A DNA stretch of 64,000 nucleotides, from NCBI RefSeq assembly GCF_003055625.1, contig NZ_CP028811.1, positions 2,728,001 through 2,792,000 of the forward strand. The letters are read 5' to 3'. A program made the position numbers and the translations under genes. This stretch comes from Flavobacterium magnum. GTDB lineage: Bacteria; Bacteroidota; Bacteroidia; Flavobacteriales; Flavobacteriaceae. A model generated the notes under the pieces. It searched no databases and was not told the origin of the DNA. It was given only the letters and a program-made list of their open reading frames with translations. Of the stretch, positions 19,385 through 27,862 are shown piece after piece (position 1 is the first letter of the stretch; each line of letters opens with the position of its first letter).

Positions 19385-19392
19385 CAAATTTA
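19385..19392 (-). promoter_or_regulatory. -7 box for the cysteine synthase-like gene
   Basis: The minus strand reads TAAATTTG, an exact TAnnTTTG match, 53 nt before the ATG at 19331. Confidence 0.55.
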
Positions 19393-19407
19393 ATAAAATA
19401 TTTTAAA

Positions 19408-21543
19408 CTATCTTTCTATTCCCTCTAAATCTAACAAAAAACTGAATTCCCTGGCCAACTCCTTCAGGGCTTCAAACCGGCCTGAAGCACCACCATGTCC
19501 GGCATCCATATTCGTGTCCAGGAACAATAAATTCTTGTCGGTTTTAAACGCCCTGAGCTTGGCCACCCACTTTGCAGGCTCCCAGTATTGCACCTGTGAA
19601 TCGTGTAAACCCGTGGAAACATACATATTCGGATAGTTCTTCGCCGCAACGTTGTCGTAGGGCGAATACGACTTCATATAATCATAATACGCTTTTTCAT
19701 TCGGGTTGCCCCATTCATCATATTCCCCGGTGGTCAGTGGGATCGAATCGTCCAGCATGGTGGTGACAACATCCACGAACGGCACCTGTGCGATAACGCC
19801 GTGGTATAATTCGGGCGCCATGTTAACTACAGCCCCCATGAGCAGGCCGCCGGCCGAACCGCCTTCGGCATACAAATGGGCTGCTGACGTGTATTTTTCA
19901 TTGATCAGGAACTTTGAGCAGTCGATGAAATCGGTGAAAGTGTTCTTTTTTTGAAGCAGCTTTCCATTTTCGTACCAATGGCGTCCCAGCTCCTCACCGC
20001 CGCGAATATGCGCAATCGCATAGACAAAACCCCTGTCGAGCAGCGACAGCCGCGTTGAGGAAAAATACGGGTCCATCGAAGCGCCATACGACCCATAGGC
20101 GTAGAGCAGCGTAGGGTTTTGCCCGTTTTTCTCCAATCCCTTTTTATAAACAACGGAAATCGGGATTTTTGTCCCATCTGCAGCGGTTGCCCAAAGCCGT
20201 TCTTCGCAATAATTTTGCTTATCGAAGTTTCCGCCCAAAACCTGTTGCTCTTTCAGGATTTCCTTGTGCCTGGTTTTCATATTAAAATCAATCACCGAGG
20301 AGGGCGTGGCCATCGACTGGTAGCTGTAACGCAGCACATCCGTATTGAAATCAACGTTTGTTGTCGTGTAGGCCGTATAGGTCTCACTTTCAAAAGGCAG
20401 GTAGTATACCCCTTCCCCATTCCACGGGCGGATCTGGATTTTTGTAAGTCCGTCAGATCGCTCCTCAACAACGAGATAATCCCTGAAAATCTCAATATCT
20501 TCAAGCAAAACGTTTTCACGATGCGGAATCAGTTCAGTCCAATGGGCTTTTCCCGTCTTGTTTTCAGGAGTTTGCATCAACTTAAAATTTTCAGCTTTGT
20601 CGGCATTGGTACGGATGTAAAAATGGTTCCCGTAATGAGACACCGTATATTCGAGTCCCCGGATCCGTTCCTGAAACACATTGAAATCCGCTTCCGGATG
20701 GTCGGCTTCCAGAAACCGGTATTCGGTCGTCAGTGTGCTTCCTGACTCAATCATGATGTATTTGCGGGATTTGGTCTTACTGACTTCCACAGCGAAAGTG
20801 TCATCCTTTTCATGGTAAACCAATACATCGTTTATCGGATCCGATCCCGATTTGTGCCTGTACACCTTATCCGAGCGCAGGGTGACTTTATCCTGGCGTG
20901 TGTAGAAAATGGTCCGGTTGTCGTTTGCCCAGACTGAGTTTCCTGTCGTATTCTCAATCTCGTCGGGCAAAACCGCGCCTGTGACAAGATTCTTCATTCG
21001 GATGGTATAAATACGCCGCCCTACAACATCCACCCCGAATGCCACCTGCATATTGTCAGGACTGATGCTCAGGCCTCCCATATGAAAATACGGATGTCCC
21101 GCCGCCAATTCATTACAGTCGAACAAAATTTCCTCTGCTGCGGAAAGACTTCCGTTATGGCGCGCATAAATCGGATAATCCTTGCCGGTTTCATAACGGG
21201 TAATATAATAATAACCGTTGTAGAAGTACGGCACCGAACTGTCATCTTCCTTGATACGGGCTTTCATTTCATCAAATAATTCCTGCTGCAGCGGCTTGGT
21301 ATGCGCCGTCATTTGCTCGTAGTATGCATTTTCCTCTTCTAGGTAACTGATGACATCGGGGTTGTCGCGATCATTGAGCCAGTAATAATTGTCGATGCGT
21401 ACATCTCCGAACTTCTCTAGCTTTTTTGGAATTTTCTTCGCTACCGGGGCGGGTACATTCTGGGCCATTTGTGAATTGCATTTATTAGTACACGAAGCTG
21501 CAAAAGTAAGGTAACGCAAAGCCGTCGCGACTGGTTTTTTCAT
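19408..21543 (-). CDS. S9A-family serine oligopeptidase (oligopeptidase B-like), possible lipoprotein
   Basis: This 711-residue prolyl-oligopeptidase family enzyme has an N-terminal beta-propeller and a C-terminal alpha/beta-hydrolase domain. The nucleophile is in AEGGSAGGLLMG, the Asp in the STGLHDSQVQYWEPAKW region, and the His in DAGHGGASGR. The LHDSQV and RGGEELGRHWYENGKLLQKK motifs are those of protease II, which cleaves peptides after basic residues. The N-terminus MKKPVATALRYLTFAASC has a lipobox-like FAASC followed by a short linker, suggesting export; classical oligopeptidase B is cytosolic. Start chosen at ATG 21543. Confidence 0.9.
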   Translation of the reverse strand: MKKPVATALRYLTFAASCTNKCNSQMAQNVPAPVAKKIPKKLEKFGDVRIDNYYWLNDRDNPDVISYLEEENAYYEQMTAHTKPLQQELFDEMKARIKEDDSSVPYFYNGYYYITRYETGKDYPIYARHNGSLSAAEEILFDCNELAAGHPYFHMGGLSISPDNMQVAFGVDVVGRRIYTIRMKNLVTGAVLPDEIENTTGNSVWANDNRTIFYTRQDKVTLRSDKVYRHKSGSDPINDVLVYHEKDDTFAVEVSKTKSRKYIMIESGSTLTTEYRFLEADHPEADFNVFQERIRGLEYTVSHYGNHFYIRTNADKAENFKLMQTPENKTGKAHWTELIPHRENVLLEDIEIFRDYLVVEERSDGLTKIQIRPWNGEGVYYLPFESETYTAYTTTNVDFNTDVLRYSYQSMATPSSVIDFNMKTRHKEILKEQQVLGGNFDKQNYCEERLWATAADGTKIPISVVYKKGLEKNGQNPTLLYAYGSYGASMDPYFSSTRLSLLDRGFVYAIAHIRGGEELGRHWYENGKLLQKKNTFTDFIDCSKFLINEKYTSAAHLYAEGGSAGGLLMGAVVNMAPELYHGVIAQVPFVDVVTTMLDDSIPLTTGEYDEWGNPNEKAYYDYMKSYSPYDNVAAKNYPNMYVSTGLHDSQVQYWEPAKWVAKLRAFKTDKNLLFLDTNMDAGHGGASGRFEALKELAREFSFLLDLEGIER

Positions 21544-21574
21544 AAAAAATCAATAGTTGTAACCCGCAATTTAA

Positions 21575-21582
21575 TAAATTTG
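21575..21582 (+). promoter_or_regulatory. -7 box for ybaB
   Basis: TAAATTTG matches the TAnnTTTG consensus exactly, 27 nt before the ATG at 21610. A TTG at 21557-21559 is 15 nt upstream, slightly close for a -33 element. Confidence 0.6.
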
Positions 21583-21609
21583 CAGGTATAACTTCTTAAA
21601 ATAATCAAC

Positions 21610-21924
21610 ATGTTCGGAGACCTGATGGGAATGATGGGCAAACTGCAGGAAGCCCAGAAAAAAGTGGAGGAAACCAAAAAACGCCTCGAGACCGTTTCGA
21701 TAGAGGAGCAAAGCTACGACGGTTTGCTCAGGGTCAGCGTGAGTGCAAACAATAAGATACGTTCGGTCACCATAGACGATGAATTGTTAAAAGACAAAGA
21801 ACAATTGGAAGACTACCTCGTGATGGTGCTCAACAATGCCATCGGTAAAGCCACAAAAATAAGCGAAGCTGAATTGGCCGCTGCCGCAAAAGATGGCATG
21901 CCTGACATCCCCGGGTTGTTCTAA
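21610..21924 (+). CDS. YbaB/EbfC-family nucleoid-associated protein
   Basis: This 104-residue protein matches YbaB in size and motifs: [21 protein letters not shown], then the beta strands with [21 protein letters not shown], and a C-terminal helix ending GMPDIPGLF. YbaB dimers bind DNA with low specificity and often sit beside recR/dnaX, which are not here. Monocistronic, with its own -7 box. Confidence 0.93.
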   Translation: MFGDLMGMMGKLQEAQKKVEETKKRLETVSIEEQSYDGLLRVSVSANNKIRSVTIDDELLKDKEQLEDYLVMVLNNAIGKATKISEAELAAAAKDGMPDIPGLF

Positions 21925-21977
21925 TACAATCGGAGCGGTTTAGAAAATAACGATGTGACATGGGCCATAAATCCAGG

Positions 21978-23006
21978 TTACCTGATACCGATTCTTTGCA
22001 GCGTTTCCCTTACATAATCATGCATCACTTCTTTGTAGTCCAGATGTGTGACGATACGCAGCTTCCCGTGCCCCATCGAGCTGATCAGGATATTCCTTTC
22101 TTTTAGCGCCTGAATCAGCTGGTTTTCATCAAGGCCTTTTCTGAGGTTAAAAATCAGGATGTTGGTTTCGACGGGTTCGACTTTCTCCACCCATGGCAGT
22201 GATTCCAATAATGTTCCAAGTTCTTTTGCCCTGCGGTGGTCATCGGCAAGCCGCGCTACATGGTGGTCTAACGCATAAATCCCTGCAGCTGCAAGGTAAC
22301 CTACCTGCCGCATTCCGCCACCAAGGATTTTGCGGATCCGCAACGCACGCTGGATTGTCTTTTGATCGGAAACCAACAATGAACCGATCGGGGCGCCCAG
22401 ACCTTTTGACAGACAAACTGATATCGTATCAAACATTTGCCCGTAGATTTTAGGGTTTTCGCGGGTCACTACCAAGGCGTTCCACAGACGCGCGCCATCA
22501 AGGTGGAATTTGAGGTTGTTTTCAGTACACACTTTCCTGATCTTCGCCAGTTCATTGATGTCATAGCAGGCACCGCCGCCCTTGTTGGTCGTATTTTCAA
22601 CGCAAACGAGGCTTGTCAGCGGATTGTGGTAAAAGTCCGGCGGATTGATCGCTGCGGCCACCTGTTCTGCGGTAATCATGCCACGATCGCCATCTAGCAG
22701 GCAGCAGGACACCCCACTGTTGAACGATACGCCGCCGCCTTCATAATGAAATACATGCGCCCACTTGTCGGCAATAAGCTGCTCGCCGGGTTGGGTATGC
22801 AGTTTGATCGCAGTCTGGTTGGCCATTGTCCCCGACGGGAAAAACATTGCAGCTTCCATCCCGAACAGGGCCGCTACCTTAGCTTCAAGCGCGTTGACGG
22901 TCGGATCCTGTTTGTATACGTCATCCCCTACTGCTGCCTGGAACATCGACCGGAGCATATCCGGAGTAGGCTTCGTAACGGTATCGCTGACCAAATTTAT
23001 TTCCAT
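21978..23006 (-). CDS. Low-specificity L-threonine aldolase
   Basis: This 342-residue fold-type I PLP enzyme cleaves threonine or allo-threonine to glycine and acetaldehyde. Motifs are NLVSDTVTKPTPDML, GDDVYKQDPTVNALE, FPSGTMANQTAI, the substrate/PLP Asp in FHLDGARLWNA, and the PLP lysine in SVCLSKGLGAPIGS. Length is normal. Its start is 48 nt from the prfB start on the opposite strand, so the two promoters share a short region. Confidence 0.95.
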   Translation of the reverse strand: MEINLVSDTVTKPTPDMLRSMFQAAVGDDVYKQDPTVNALEAKVAALFGMEAAMFFPSGTMANQTAIKLHTQPGEQLIADKWAHVFHYEGGGVSFNSGVSCCLLDGDRGMITAEQVAAAINPPDFYHNPLTSLVCVENTTNKGGGACYDINELAKIRKVCTENNLKFHLDGARLWNALVVTRENPKIYGQMFDTISVCLSKGLGAPIGSLLVSDQKTIQRALRIRKILGGGMRQVGYLAAAGIYALDHHVARLADDHRRAKELGTLLESLPWVEKVEPVETNILIFNLRKGLDENQLIQALKERNILISSMGHGKLRIVTHLDYKEVMHDYVRETLQRIGIR

Positions 23007-23023
23007 ATTCCCGAAAGGTGTCT

Positions 23024-23031
23024 TATTTTTG
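23024..23031 (+). promoter_or_regulatory. -7 box for prfB
   Basis: TATTTTTG, an exact TAnnTTTG match, 22 nt before the prfB ATG at 23054. Confidence 0.6.
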
Positions 23032-23053
23032 CGGAAACAAAATTAAACTATTT

Positions 23054-24155
23054 ATGACAAATACCGAACAAATAAAAGGTATTGTGGAGCGCCTTGGTGC
23101 GTTGAGGAGGTACCTTTGACGTTGATGCCAAGCTTATAGAAATTGCCAATGAAGAGGAAAAAACCCTCGCCCCCGATTTTTGGAACAACGCCAAGGAAGC
23201 AGAAGCGTATATTAAAGTGCTGAGAGCCAAAAAGAAATGGGTCGAGGACTACGAAAAGGCCGAACAATTGGCTGACGAAGTACAACTGGCCTATGAATTC
23301 TTTAAGGAAGGTGAACTGTCCGAGGAAGAACTCGATGACGCGTATCACCATGCCAATTCCCATATTGAGAATATCGAGTTCCGAAACATGCTCTCTGATG
23401 AAGGCGATGCACTGAGTGCCGTATTGCAGATCACTGCCGGTGCCGGCGGGACAGAAAGTTGCGATTGGGCCGAAATGCTCATGCGGATGTACATGATGTG
23501 GGGCGAACGCAATGGATACAAAATCAAGGAACTTAACTTTCAGGGCGGGGATGTGGCCGGGATCAAGACCGTTACGCTCGAGTTTGAAGGCGATTATTCT
23601 TTCGGGTATTTGAAAGGCGAAAATGGCGTGCACAGGCTGGTGCGTATTTCCCCTTTCGATAGCAACGCCAAGCGACACACTTCGTTTGTATCGGTGTACG
23701 TTTATCCTCTGGCCGATGATACGATTGAGATTGAAATTAATCCTTCGGACATTTCCTGGGAAACGATGCGTTCCAGCGGTGCCGGTGGTCAGAATGTAAA
23801 CAAGGTGGAAACTGCGGTGCGCCTGCGCCACCACCCGACCGGCATTATTATCGAGAATTCTGAAACGCGTTCACAACTCGACAACAAGACCAAGGCCATG
23901 CAGCTCCTGAAATCGCAGTTGTATGAAATCGAACTGAAGAAAAAGCAGGCGCTGCGCGACGAAATAGAAGCCAAGAAAATGAAGATTGAATGGGGTTCGC
24001 AAATCCGAAACTACGTATTGCACCCGTACAAACTGGTGAAAGATGTACGCACCGCTTACGAAACGAGCGACACGGAAGGCGTACTCAACGGTGAGATTGA
24101 TGAATTCCTCAAAGCCTACCTCATGATGATGGGGCAGAAAGAAGACGACAATTGA
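23054..24155 (+). CDS. prfB: Peptide chain release factor 2 with programmed +1 frameshift
   Basis: RF2 recognises UGA and UAA stop codons. Translation starts at ATG 23054 and reads 21 codons to an in-frame TGA at 23117-23119. Skipping T23117 gives GAC GTT GAT and continues to 24155 (join 23054-23116, 23118-24155; 366 aa). Both domains are complete: the stop-codon recognition SPF tripeptide in [12 protein letters not shown] and the catalytic GGQ in [15 protein letters not shown]. Without the frameshift the second part has no start that preserves the N-terminal domain. This is the classic autoregulation: when RF2 is scarce the ribosome pauses at UGA and shifts. Confidence 0.97.
23105..23120 (+). 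promoter_or_regulatory. Programmed +1 frameshift site in prfB
   Basis: AGGAGG (23105-23110) is an internal SD-like element. TAC follows, then the slippery CTT (23114-23116) and the in-frame TGA (23117-23119) with C next. The SD-to-CTT spacing of 3 nt is the same as in E. coli prfB (AGGGGG-TAT-CTTTGAC). Shifting from CUU to UUU on the same tRNA puts GAC in the A site. Confidence 0.95.
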
Positions 24156-24167
24156 ATACATTAGATG

Positions 24168-24195
24168 AAACGCCCGGCAATACCGGGCGTTTTTA
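24168..24195 (+). terminator. Terminator after prfB
   Basis: AACGCCCGG (24169-24177) pairs with CCGGGCGTT (24183-24191) across 5 nt and is followed by a T run. Confidence 0.9.
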
Positions 24196-24219
24196 ATGAT
24201 ATCAAATGATAAAAGTGAT

Positions 24220-24627
24220 CTAATAAATGGTTGCCGTGTTGCGCTTCGCGGCTTTCCCACCCAGCCACGCAAACGGCAGGAATACAATCGTTGAAACAAC
24301 CGAAAGCCAAAGCGGATGCGGGATCGTTACAACATTGGCAATATTTGCAACGGTCAGCACGATGCCCACGATCACAGCCTGCCTTGCGCGTTTTGAAATC
24401 GCCGATGCCACCAATCCCCCAAAAAAAGCGCCGACGGCATAACCCGCCAGCAAAAGCACCGCGGCCATTGCGGGGATAGACTCCATATAAATACGCATTG
24501 CTTCGGGATCGTCTGCGCTTACATTATCAGGAAACGGATAAAAATACCCAGTCAAAGTATGTGAGAGGGAAAATAATACGGCCCCGGCCACTACGCCTGA
24601 TAATACGGCTAAGATTCGTGTCTTCAT
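24220..24627 (-). CDS. Small membrane protein, unknown function
   Basis: This 135-residue protein has four predicted membrane segments (ILAVLSGVVAGAVLFSLS, AMAAVLLLAGYAVGAFFGGLV, AVIVGIVLTVANIANVV, LSVVSTIVFLPFAWLGG). One short soluble loop (YFPYPFPDNVSADDPEAM-like) lies between the first two. GlyxxxGly-type packing motifs are frequent. No named family recognised. It is convergent with prfB and separated from the lactonase-like gene by 32 nt on the same strand, so the two may be co-transcribed. Confidence 0.7.
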   Translation of the reverse strand: MKTRILAVLSGVVAGAVLFSLSHTLTGYFYPFPDNVSADDPEAMRIYMESIPAMAAVLLLAGYAVGAFFGGLVASAISKRARQAVIVGIVLTVANIANVVTIPHPLWLSVVSTIVFLPFAWLGGKAAKRNTATIY

Positions 24628-24659
24628 GGTAACAGTTTTATGCTAATATAAGCATTTCT

Positions 24660-25766
24660 TTAATTTTGCGAGGCAAAAACCAGACAAACCGGAGCACACA
24701 GCGGGATCATTTTTCCGGAAAACGTCAATTTCCCGTTGGTCTTGTCGATGTCAAAAATGACGATATTGTTTGTATACTGATGCGCAACAAGCAGATATTT
24801 TCCCGTAGGATCAATGGCAAAATTCCGCGGCCCCTGCCCCATCGTCTTCAACCGCTGCGTAAACCGGAGCCTGGCATCTGCTTGTACTGCGAAAACGGAA
24901 ATGTCATTTGCATCGCCCCGGTTGGTTGCATAGACGAACCTCCCGTCTGGAGATATGTGGATGTCGGCAGCGCCGGTTTTTCCCCTAAAGCCATCGGCTA
25001 CGACCGACGTTTCTTCGATTGGTTGCAGGTTTCCATCAGCATAAGCGAAAACTGTAAGCGTGCCATCGAGCTCCTGCAGCAAATACACGAATCTTCCGTC
25101 ATTGCTGAATGTAAGGTGCCTTGGTCCGCTTCCCGCTTTCACTGACACAGTATTTTTCAGGACCAGGATGCCGTCGTCCGAATCCGGGTTGTAGCGATAG
25201 ACATACACTTTATCGCTGCCGAGGTCGCTGGCCAGTACATATTTCCTATCGGGTGAAAACTGCACCATATGCAAGTGGGCACTTTCCTGTCGTTGTGCGT
25301 CAGGCCCTTTGCCGTCGATTTTTATGACCTGTATCGCCTCGTTGAGCGCACCGAATTTATTTTTCCTGAATACCGAAATACTGCCGCCTGAATAATTGGC
25401 GACGATCACATGACGGTCGTCATTGATAATGTAGCAGGGGTCTGCTCCGCCGGCATCCTGCGTACCCATGAAATCTATGCCGCCGTTTCCTTTATTAAAA
25501 TAGAAAGCACTGACTTTGCTGTCTTTTCCATTTTCATTGACGCTGTAGAGAAACTGATTGTCATCAGATAACGACACGTAACTTGGATTGATTGTTTTAT
25601 CTGAACTCGATAGTAATTTTAGCTGGGCATCGCGTGAGTCGAAGTCGAAAACATAAATCCCATTGCTTTCACAGGAGTTCGTGTAAGTCCCTACAATCAG
25701 TTTAAAATTCTGGGCCTTGGCAAAAGTGAAGGCCAATAATAAGGACAGGAAAATACTTTTCATCAT
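24660..25766 (-). CDS. Secreted lactonase-family beta-propeller (6-phosphogluconolactonase YbhE-like)
   Basis: This protein of about 368 residues has a signal peptide (MMKSIFLSLLLAFTFAKAQ) and a seven-bladed propeller of the PF10282 lactonase family. The signs are FKLIVGTYTNSCESNGIYVF and repeated SPDGRFVYATNRGD, SNDGRFVYLLQELDG and FSPDRKYVLASDLGSD blades. E. coli Pgl of this fold hydrolyses 6-phosphogluconolactone, but it is cytosolic. A secreted copy is more likely to act on other lactones or as a scaffold. The start is ATG 25766 or 25763; the longest frame starts with TTG. Confidence 0.85.
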   Translation of the reverse strand: MMKSIFLSLLLAFTFAKAQNFKLIVGTYTNSCESNGIYVFDFDSRDAQLKLLSSSDKTINPSYVSLSDDNQFLYSVNENGKDSKVSAFYFNKGNGGIDFMGTQDAGGADPCYIINDDRHVIVANYSGGSISVFRKNKFGALNEAIQVIKIDGKGPDAQRQESAHLHMVQFSPDRKYVLASDLGSDKVYVYRYNPDSDDGILVLKNTVSVKAGSGPRHLTFSNDGRFVYLLQELDGTLTVFAYADGNLQPIEETSVVADGFRGKTGAADIHISPDGRFVYATNRGDANDISVFAVQADARLRFTQRLKTMGQGPRNFAIDPTGKYLLVAHQYTNNIVIFDIDKTNGKLTFSGKMIPLCAPVCLVFASQN

Positions 25767-25783
25767 CAACTGGTTTAGCAGAT

Positions 25784-25791
25784 CAAAAGTA
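25784..25791 (-). promoter_or_regulatory. -7 box for the lactonase-like gene
   Basis: The minus strand reads TACTTTTG, an exact TAnnTTTG match, 17 nt before the first ATG. Confidence 0.55.
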
Positions 25792-25869
25792 ACGCTTTTG
25801 GCTTTACGGTTCCACTATAATATCCTGGCAAAATCACTGTACCCCTTTAAAAGTTTGCCGGCAGGTCAC

Positions 25870-25899
25870 TTGCAACTCAACCAAAAAACATTACTTTTG
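25870..25899 (+). promoter_or_regulatory. Promoter of the BatA-type operon
   Basis: TTG (25870-25872), 19 nt spacer, TACTTTTG (25892-25899), 25 nt before the ATG at 25925. Confidence 0.7.
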
Positions 25900-25924
25900 G
25901 GCAAATTAAATCCCGTGTAACGGA

Positions 25925-27862
25925 ATGCAGTTCAAACACCCTGAAATTCTTTATTTCCTTTTCTTACTGATTGTTCCAATCCTGGTACATTTATTCCAGC
26001 TCAGGCGGTTTAAGAAAGAATACTTCACCAATGTCCGCTTCCTTAAGGAACTCTCGATCCAGACACGCAAAAGTTCCAAATTAAAAAAATGGCTGTTGCT
26101 GGCCACGCGGTTACTGATCCTTGCTGCCATCATAATAGCATTCGCACAGCCTTTTTTCAAAGCGAAAGACAGCAACCAGGTGACAAACGAAATGTATGTC
26201 CTGCTGGACAATTCCTTCAGCATGCAGGTAAAAGGGCAAAAGGGCGAACTGCTGAAACGCGCCGTTGAGGATTTATTGGAGCATGTGCCCGAAAACCAAA
26301 CCTTTTCGTTACTGACAAACTCGGAAACTTTCTGGAATACCGACATCAAATCAATTCAGAAAGATTTACAGAATCTCAAATACAGCGCAGCACCGTTTCA
26401 ACTGGACCAGCTGATGGCCAAGGTCAAATCCCGGAAATCCAATTTCAACAAAGACATCGTCATTATCAGTGACGCCGCGGGCATCAGGGAAAAAGACCTG
26501 AAAAGCGTCGATAAGGATTTCAATACCTATTTTATTGTCCCGAAAGCCGAGCAGAAAAACAACATGGCCGTCGACAGTGTTTTCATCAACCAGACTTTGG
26601 ATAAGTTTTACGAGATTGGGGTGAAACTATCAGCCTATGGTGAGCAGGAAAAAGAAACGCCGATCGCAATTTACAACAATGGTAAGCTTATTGCCAAAAC
26701 GCTTATCCGCATGGACGGGGCACAAAAGACGATGAATTTCTCCATCCCGAAAGCCCAATTTAACGGGTATGTTTCGATCGAAGACAGCGGGATCAGCTAC
26801 GACAACACCTTGTATTTCACGATATCGGACCCGAAGAAAGTAAACGTCATCAGCATAGGCGAAGCAGACAAGTCGGCGTTTCTGGGGAAGATTTTTACCG
26901 AAACCGAGTTCAATTACGCCAATTTCCCTATAGCGGCGCTCGATTACAACCTGTTGCAGAAGCAGGATGCTATCGTGCTGAACGAACTTAAGGACATACC
27001 ACAGGCTTTACAGGCTACGCTCAGGTCATTTTCGGAAAAAGGCGGCAACATCGTGCTGATCCCTGCCGCGGAAAGTACGGCCGCGAATCTCAATGCGTTT
27101 CTGGCCAATTTCGGTTCGATTAAATTTGGCGCGCTGCAAAACACCGAAAAACTCATCACCCAGATTTCTTTCGGACATCCACTGTACAGCGGTGTTTTTG
27201 AGAAAAAAGCGGACAATTTTCAGTTTCCGCAGACAAAAGCCTCCTTTTCAGTCACCACAGCCAGTCCCGGCATTTTGAACTACCAGGATAAGAGCACCTT
27301 CCTGACCTCGCTGCAGAATCCGCTTTCCTCTGTGTACATTTTCAGCGCGCCAATCAACAAGGTCAACTCCAACTTCCAGAACTCGCCTTTGATCGTGCCC
27401 ACGTTCTACAATATGGCGCAAAGCATACGCAAAACGGGCGCCGTTGCCCTGACAATCGGAAAAAATCAACCGTACCTCGTCGACGCGAAATTGGATAAGG
27501 ACGATATTGTCGAACTTAGGAATATACAACAAAACGGTGAAAAATTCATTCCGATACAACAGGCACTCAACGATAAGGTAAAACTTACGTTCAACGATTA
27601 TCCTCAGTCAGCAGGCAATTACGGTATTTTCAGGCAGGACGAACTGCTGCAGGACATCAGTTTCAATTACGACCGTACTGAAGGCAATCTCGCTGCCGCA
27701 GATGAAGAAATGCTATCCGGCTTTAAGGTTATTTCAGACGTGGAAACGGTTTTCGACACCTTGCAGACTGACCGGACCGACAATGAAATCTGGAAATGGT
27801 TTGCAGTACTGACGCTGCTCTTCCTGACTGTTGAACTTTTCATTCAAAAATTCGTAAAATGA
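25925..27862 (+). CDS. BatA-domain / VWA-like membrane protein
   Basis: This 645-residue protein begins with the aerotolerance-regulator N-terminal module: MQFKHPEILYFLFLLIVPIL, LFQLRRFKKEYFTNVRFLKEL and LLLATRLLILAAIIIAFAQPF give two membrane helices. A VWA-like domain follows (MYVLLDNSFSMQVKGQKGEL contains DNSFSM, a MIDAS-type DxSxS). A long extracytoplasmic beta-rich part and a C-terminal membrane helix (WFAVLTLLFLTVELFIQKF) complete it. Bacteroidota use such proteins with BatB-E and MoxR partners, none of which is here. It overlaps the next gene by 4 nt (ATGA). Confidence 0.88.
   Translation: MQFKHPEILYFLFLLIVPILVHLFQLRRFKKEYFTNVRFLKELSIQTRKSSKLKKWLLLATRLLILAAIIIAFAQPFFKAKDSNQVTNEMYVLLDNSFSMQVKGQKGELLKRAVEDLLEHVPENQTFSLLTNSETFWNTDIKSIQKDLQNLKYSAAPFQLDQLMAKVKSRKSNFNKDIVIISDAAGIREKDLKSVDKDFNTYFIVPKAEQKNNMAVDSVFINQTLDKFYEIGVKLSAYGEQEKETPIAIYNNGKLIAKTLIRMDGAQKTMNFSIPKAQFNGYVSIEDSGISYDNTLYFTISDPKKVNVISIGEADKSAFLGKIFTETEFNYANFPIAALDYNLLQKQDAIVLNELKDIPQALQATLRSFSEKGGNIVLIPAAESTAANLNAFLANFGSIKFGALQNTEKLITQISFGHPLYSGVFEKKADNFQFPQTKASFSVTTASPGILNYQDKSTFLTSLQNPLSSVYIFSAPINKVNSNFQNSPLIVPTFYNMAQSIRKTGAVALTIGKNQPYLVDAKLDKDDIVELRNIQQNGEKFIPIQQALNDKVKLTFNDYPQSAGNYGIFRQDELLQDISFNYDRTEGNLAAADEEMLSGFKVISDVETVFDTLQTDRTDNEIWKWFAVLTLLFLTVELFIQKFVK

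Noticed and set aside
23105..23120. A frame-disrupting mutation making prfB a pseudogene
   Set aside because: The stop sits in the exact programmed frameshift context with SD-like element and CTT TGA C, and the rest of the gene is intact.
23052..23834. 260-aa minus-strand frame opposite prfB
   Set aside because: prfB is certain on the plus strand, including the frameshift; the antisense frame is His/Phe-rich shadow coding.
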